NCBI GenBank assembly: GCA_005877535.1
Contig: VBOM01000180.1
Span: forward strand, 1 to 9,318
Source of the DNA: Nitrospirota bacterium
GTDB taxonomy: Bacteria; Nitrospirota; Nitrospiria; Nitrospirales; Nitrospiraceae
Direction: 5' to 3'
Length of the DNA: 9,318 nucleotides
How positions within the stretch are numbered: position 1 is the stretch's first letter; every line of letters starts with the position of its first letter. Shown piece after piece: positions 6,862-9,318 of the stretch. Under the pieces are notes generated by a model that was not told the origin of the DNA, ran no database searches, and saw only the letters and a list, made by a program, of their open reading frames with translations. The position numbers and the translations under genes are program-made.

Positions 6862-7572
6862 TTAGGGAAGGTCTTTGTGATCTCCGGTTTTCTGTTCATC
6901 GTCAAGAATAAAATTACTCTCGAGCCACGTCATGTTCAATCGTTTCGTCTTCAATCGTTCTGACCAGAAGATGCTTTCAAGATCGCGAAGGGATAGGGCG
7001 AGATCTTCGTTTCGGACAATATAGGCGTATTCCCGGTAACTCCACACCTCTTCTTTCACTTTGTGTAGTCGTCGTTGAATCTCCTCTGGGGTATCGGAGG
7101 CCCTGATTTGGAGCCTGGACTTGAGCACGGTCATTGAGGGAGGAAGGATAAAGATCGATACCGAATCCTCGAATCGTTTCTTGATCTGCATGGCCCCTTG
7201 CACATCAATCTCGAGTAACACATCAATCCCTTGATCGATCTTTTCGGTCAGCGATTTCCACGGCGTCCCGTAGAGATGTCCATACACATGGGCCCACTCG
7301 ACGAAATCATTTCGCGCAACCATCTCTTGGAATGTCTGCTCTTCGACAAAATAATAATCGCGCCCCTGCTCTTCGCCTGGCCGCGGCTTCCTCGTTGTAT
7401 AGGAAATCGAATGCCACAGTCCGGGGAGGTTCGCCGCGAGTTGCTTGCAGAGCGTGGTTTTCCCCGTCCCGGAGGGAGCGGAGATAATGAAAAGAATTCC
7501 CCGCCGATCCGTCGAGGACCGCTGGTGGCCGGATGCCGGCGCCGTGGAACTGGTCGTGGTGGCTGAGTTCAT
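6862..7572 (-). CDS. gmk: Guanylate kinase
   Basis: Phosphorylates GMP (and dGMP) to GDP with ATP, feeding GTP and the alarmone pool. The P-loop SAPSGTGKTT is at 31-40 (Lys38, Thr39). The GMP-binding region is SISYTTRKPRPGEEQGRDYYFV at 55-76, followed by WAHVYGHLYGTP at 93-104 and LEIDVQGAMQIK at 120-131, where the Asp coordinates nucleotide and Mg2+. The lid arginines are in RLQIRASDTPEEIQRRL at 153-169. It is 236 residues, some 25-30 longer than E. coli Gmk, because of a Ser/Thr-rich N-terminal extension (about 1-24) and a polar tail. No better internal start is visible. Its ATG overlaps the yicC stop (ATGA), so the two are probably translationally coupled. A small remA/DUF370 gene found between yicC and gmk in many bacteria is missing. 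Confidence 0.97.
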   Translation of the reverse strand: MNSATTTSSTAPASGHQRSSTDRRGILFIISAPSGTGKTTLCKQLAANLPGLWHSISYTTRKPRPGEEQGRDYYFVEEQTFQEMVARNDFVEWAHVYGHLYGTPWKSLTEKIDQGIDVLLEIDVQGAMQIKKRFEDSVSIFILPPSMTVLKSRLQIRASDTPEEIQRRLHKVKEEVWSYREYAYIVRNEDLALSLRDLESIFWSERLKTKRLNMTWLESNFILDDEQKTGDHKDLP

Positions 7573-8447
7573 TCTACGTTCTGGACCTGTTCGCGAATGC
7601 GTTCCAGTTCGGCCTTTATCTGGACCACATGACCGGCGATTTCCGCGTCATTGGCTTTCGAGCCGATCGTGTTGACTTCGCGCCCGATTTCCTGGAGCAG
7701 GAAATCGAGTGTTTTGCCTACAGGGTCTGCACGGTTGAGTGTCTGCTCAAACTGTATCATATGCGAGTCCAATCTGACTATTTCTTCCGTAATATCACCA
7801 CGATCTGCATACACCGCCAACTCCTGATAGAGCCGGGGGAGATCGGGGACTTCCTGTCCCATCAGTTTCTCAACACGAATCTTCATTCTGTCAAAGTTCT
7901 GCTGGGCGAGCAAAGGGGTCCGTGCGGCGACGAGCGTTTGGTGACCCCGGATCGTCTGAATCCGCGCACTCATATCCTCTGCCATGGCCTTCCCTTCGCG
8001 CGATCGCATGCCCTCAAGATCTGTCACTGCCTGGGTCGTCAGTTGTTGAACTATCTTCGCCAATTTCGGGTCATCGGTCGGTTGATCTGCTACCGACAAC
8101 ACGTCACGGAGCCCAGCTATGAGTGCAAGATCGATGGACCCGCTTAGCTTCAGGGAGTTCTTGAGGGTACGGAGGGCCTGATGGTACTGCTTTGCGAGGG
8201 GTTGGTCAAGATTGACGCTTCCTACGCGGCCCTTGCCCGCCTGGACGGTCACCGTAAAGTCGATACGCCCACGACTGCAGCACCGCTGGATGGCTTTCTT
8301 AAAGGAGTCTTCTAAGTGGTTCAATTGCCGGGGAAGGCGGCAGGCGATTTCAAGGAAGCGATGGTTGACAGAGCGCAACTCCACTGTCACGGACCCATCC
8401 AGCCATGGGGCCTGCCGTCGACCGAAACCGGTCATGCTACGAATCAT
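7569..8447 (-). CDS. yicC: YicC/YloC family endoribonuclease
   Basis: A member of the YicC family, recently described as a metal-dependent endoribonuclease acting on small RNAs and mRNAs in E. coli and Bacillus. The 292-residue length is typical. The N-terminal YicC domain begins MIRSMTGFGR (1-10), continues with VELRSVNHRFLEI (22-34), and has SRGRIDFTVTV (58-68). The C-terminal DUF1732 part includes ELAVYADRGDITEEIVRLDSH (209-229) and VGKTLDFLLQEIGREVN (243-259) followed by TIGSKAND. The acidic and histidine residues of the latter two motifs are the likely metal and RNA contacts. I chose the start at 8447 because MIRSMTGFGR is the invariant family N-terminus; the open frame extends 40 non-family codons further. 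The ATG overlaps the nth stop in an ATGA, and the stop overlaps gmk in another ATGA. Confidence 0.96.
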   Translation of the reverse strand: MIRSMTGFGRRQAPWLDGSVTVELRSVNHRFLEIACRLPRQLNHLEDSFKKAIQRCCSRGRIDFTVTVQAGKGRVGSVNLDQPLAKQYHQALRTLKNSLKLSGSIDLALIAGLRDVLSVADQPTDDPKLAKIVQQLTTQAVTDLEGMRSREGKAMAEDMSARIQTIRGHQTLVAARTPLLAQQNFDRMKIRVEKLMGQEVPDLPRLYQELAVYADRGDITEEIVRLDSHMIQFEQTLNRADPVGKTLDFLLQEIGREVNTIGSKANDAEIAGHVVQIKAELERIREQVQNVE

Positions 8448-9106
8448 TGGGAACCTTTCTCTTTCCAAGGGCAGTGCCGGTAGATCGGACAGGCGCGACA
8501 ATGAGGTTTTCTCGCGAGGCAGATGTAGCGACCATGCAATAACAAGCGTTGCGAGACAGCCGTCCACTGGGATTTCGGCACAAGTTGCTGCAGGTCTTGT
8601 TCGATCAGGTCTGGATTGTCGGATCTAGTCAGACCGAGTCGCTTTGCCACGCGCTTCACATGGGTATCAACGACGATACTAGGCTGGCCGAAGGCATTCC
8701 CGAGAATGACGTTCGCGGTCTTTCTGCCGACACCCGGCAAGGTGATCAACTCATCCATCGTGTGCGGAACCTGTTCGCCGAAACGCTCGGTCACAGCTTT
8801 TCCGCATGCGACAAGATGCCTCGCTTTGTTCTTAAAGAAGCCGGTAGAACGAATGAGTTGTTCGAGTTCAGGAAGATTAGCCTCCGCCAGCTCTGCCGGT
8901 TGCCCATACCGCCGAAAAAGCGATGGAGTGACCTGATTGACTTGCTGGTCGGTACATTGGGCGGAGAGGATCGTGGCCACGAGCAGCTCCCAAGGGGAAC
9001 AATGGTCGAGTTCCATTCGCGGCCTTGGCATCGTGCGCTGGAGGGTCCTCGCAATCTCTCGGAGCCGCTTGCGTTGATCCAATGATGGCAGAGATTTTGT
9101 CGTCAT
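8444..9106 (-). CDS. nth: Endonuclease III (DNA glycosylase/AP lyase)
   Basis: Removes oxidised pyrimidines such as thymine glycol from DNA and cuts the abasic site by beta-elimination in base excision repair. The helix-hairpin-helix is LPGVGRKTANVIL at 123-135, with catalytic Lys129; the catalytic aspartate is Asp147 in VVDTHV. ATILSAQCTDQQVN (44-57) is the family signature. The [4Fe-4S] cluster ligands are Cys196, Cys203, Cys206 and Cys212 in the spacing C-x6-C-x2-C-x5-C. At 220 residues it is close to the 211 of E. coli Nth. I chose ATG 9106 because AGGGG lies about six bases upstream and MTTKSLPSLDQRKRLREI fits the family; an upstream ATG at 9157 would add 17 residues and overlap the preceding gene. 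Catalytic Lys and Asp together indicate Nth, not MutY. Confidence 0.97.
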   Translation of the reverse strand: MTTKSLPSLDQRKRLREIARTLQRTMPRPRMELDHCSPWELLVATILSAQCTDQQVNQVTPSLFRRYGQPAELAEANLPELEQLIRSTGFFKNKARHLVACGKAVTERFGEQVPHTMDELITLPGVGRKTANVILGNAFGQPSIVVDTHVKRVAKRLGLTRSDNPDLIEQDLQQLVPKSQWTAVSQRLLLHGRYICLARKPHCRACPIYRHCPWKEKGSQ

Positions 9107-9140
9107 GGTTGGCCCCTGAAAAGATCGATTCTGCCGCGGG

Positions 9141-9317
9141 TTAAGGACGAGATGCAAGCGTGCGTGTCGAGACTGCCGAATTCTGGGAAGAGCCGTCCAC
9201 CGGGACGAGCGCAGCTAGCCGTTCTTCGAGGTGCTGAATCAGTGGGGACAAGGTCTCCTGATGCAGAGCCGAAATCCCGATTGCGCCATAGCGCCGACAC
9301 AAGGCCTCCCCTTGCCC
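9141..9317 (-). CDS. hflX: C-terminal fragment of a GTPase, probably HflX
   Basis: The last 58 codons of a gene that runs off the right edge. The fragment starts within GQGEALCRRYGAIGISAL and continues LSPLIQHLEERLAAL. The ISAL motif is a G5 element of a P-loop GTPase, and a following helix of the form LxxLIxxLEERL is how the G domain of HflX ends. HflX splits or rescues stalled and heat-damaged ribosomes. The tail after about residue 37 is a Ser/Thr-rich stretch of the sort seen at HflX C-termini. Only the last motif can be seen, so other Era/Obg-type GTPases remain possible. The stop TAA lies 34 bases before nth, suggesting the same transcript. Confidence 0.55.
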   Translation of the reverse strand, partial: GQGEALCRRYGAIGISALHQETLSPLIQHLEERLAALVPVDGSSQNSAVSTRTLASRP

Positions 9318-9318
9318 G

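Noticed and set aside
7445..8147. Long plus-strand frames (76-204 codons) over gmk and yicC
   Set aside because: They are complementary to two well-supported genes joined by an ATGA overlap, and show no family features.
8448..8567. The 40-codon upstream extension of yicC
   Set aside because: It lies wholly inside nth, and the invariant family N-terminus MIRSMTGFGR begins at 8447.
9103..9300. A 65-codon minus-strand frame at the right end, ending inside nth
   Set aside because: It overlaps the GTPase C-terminal frame and nth. The frame one base over gives a clear GTPase G5 motif and ends properly before nth, so this one is a shadow.

Overview
The window is a compact bacterial housekeeping region. 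All ten confidently recognised genes lie on the minus strand, so they are transcribed from right to left. The gene order (nth-yicC-gmk-rpoZ-coaBC-TPR, then aroQ-efp-accB-accC), the moderately high GC content and a surface-adhesin-E-like lipid-free secreted protein would fit a Nitrospira-type member of the Nitrospirota. That assignment is an inference from gene order and protein character, not from a marker-gene comparison.

Right part (9318 to 4367): the end of a GTPase gene (probably hflX) runs off the right edge. It is followed by endonuclease III (nth), the YicC-type endoribonuclease (yicC), guanylate kinase (gmk), the RNA polymerase omega subunit (rpoZ), the bifunctional coenzyme A enzyme CoaBC and a TPR-repeat protein. 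The nth/yicC and yicC/gmk junctions are four-base ATGA overlaps, and the remaining gaps are at most a few tens of bases. This looks like one operon joining DNA repair, RNA turnover, GTP/(p)ppGpp-linked functions and CoA synthesis.

Middle part (4366 to 1209): a 106-base gap holds a good sigma-70-type promoter (TTGACC, 17-base spacer, extended TGCTACAAT). It begins a second transcription unit, aroQ-efp-accB-accC: 3-dehydroquinate dehydratase, elongation factor P, and the biotin carrier and biotin carboxylase subunits of acetyl-CoA carboxylase. Three of these four genes start with GTG. efp and accB overlap by four bases, with a small hairpin directly before the accB ribosome binding site. CoaBC upstream and AccBC downstream together cover CoA supply and the first step of fatty acid synthesis.

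Left part (1208 to 1): a looser, accessory-looking stretch. It contains a weak terminator after accC, two tandem short plus-strand ORFs with good Shine-Dalgarno sequences but no recognised homology, a secreted surface-adhesin-E-like protein on the minus strand with its own candidate promoter, and a 249-base gene-free left end that looks like degenerate repeat or mobile-element debris.

I found no convincing new multi-gene system. The observations most worth a second look are the double active-site substitution in the CoaC half of CoaBC, the regulatory layout of the aroQ-efp-accBC unit, and the tandem small ORFs at 868-1171.
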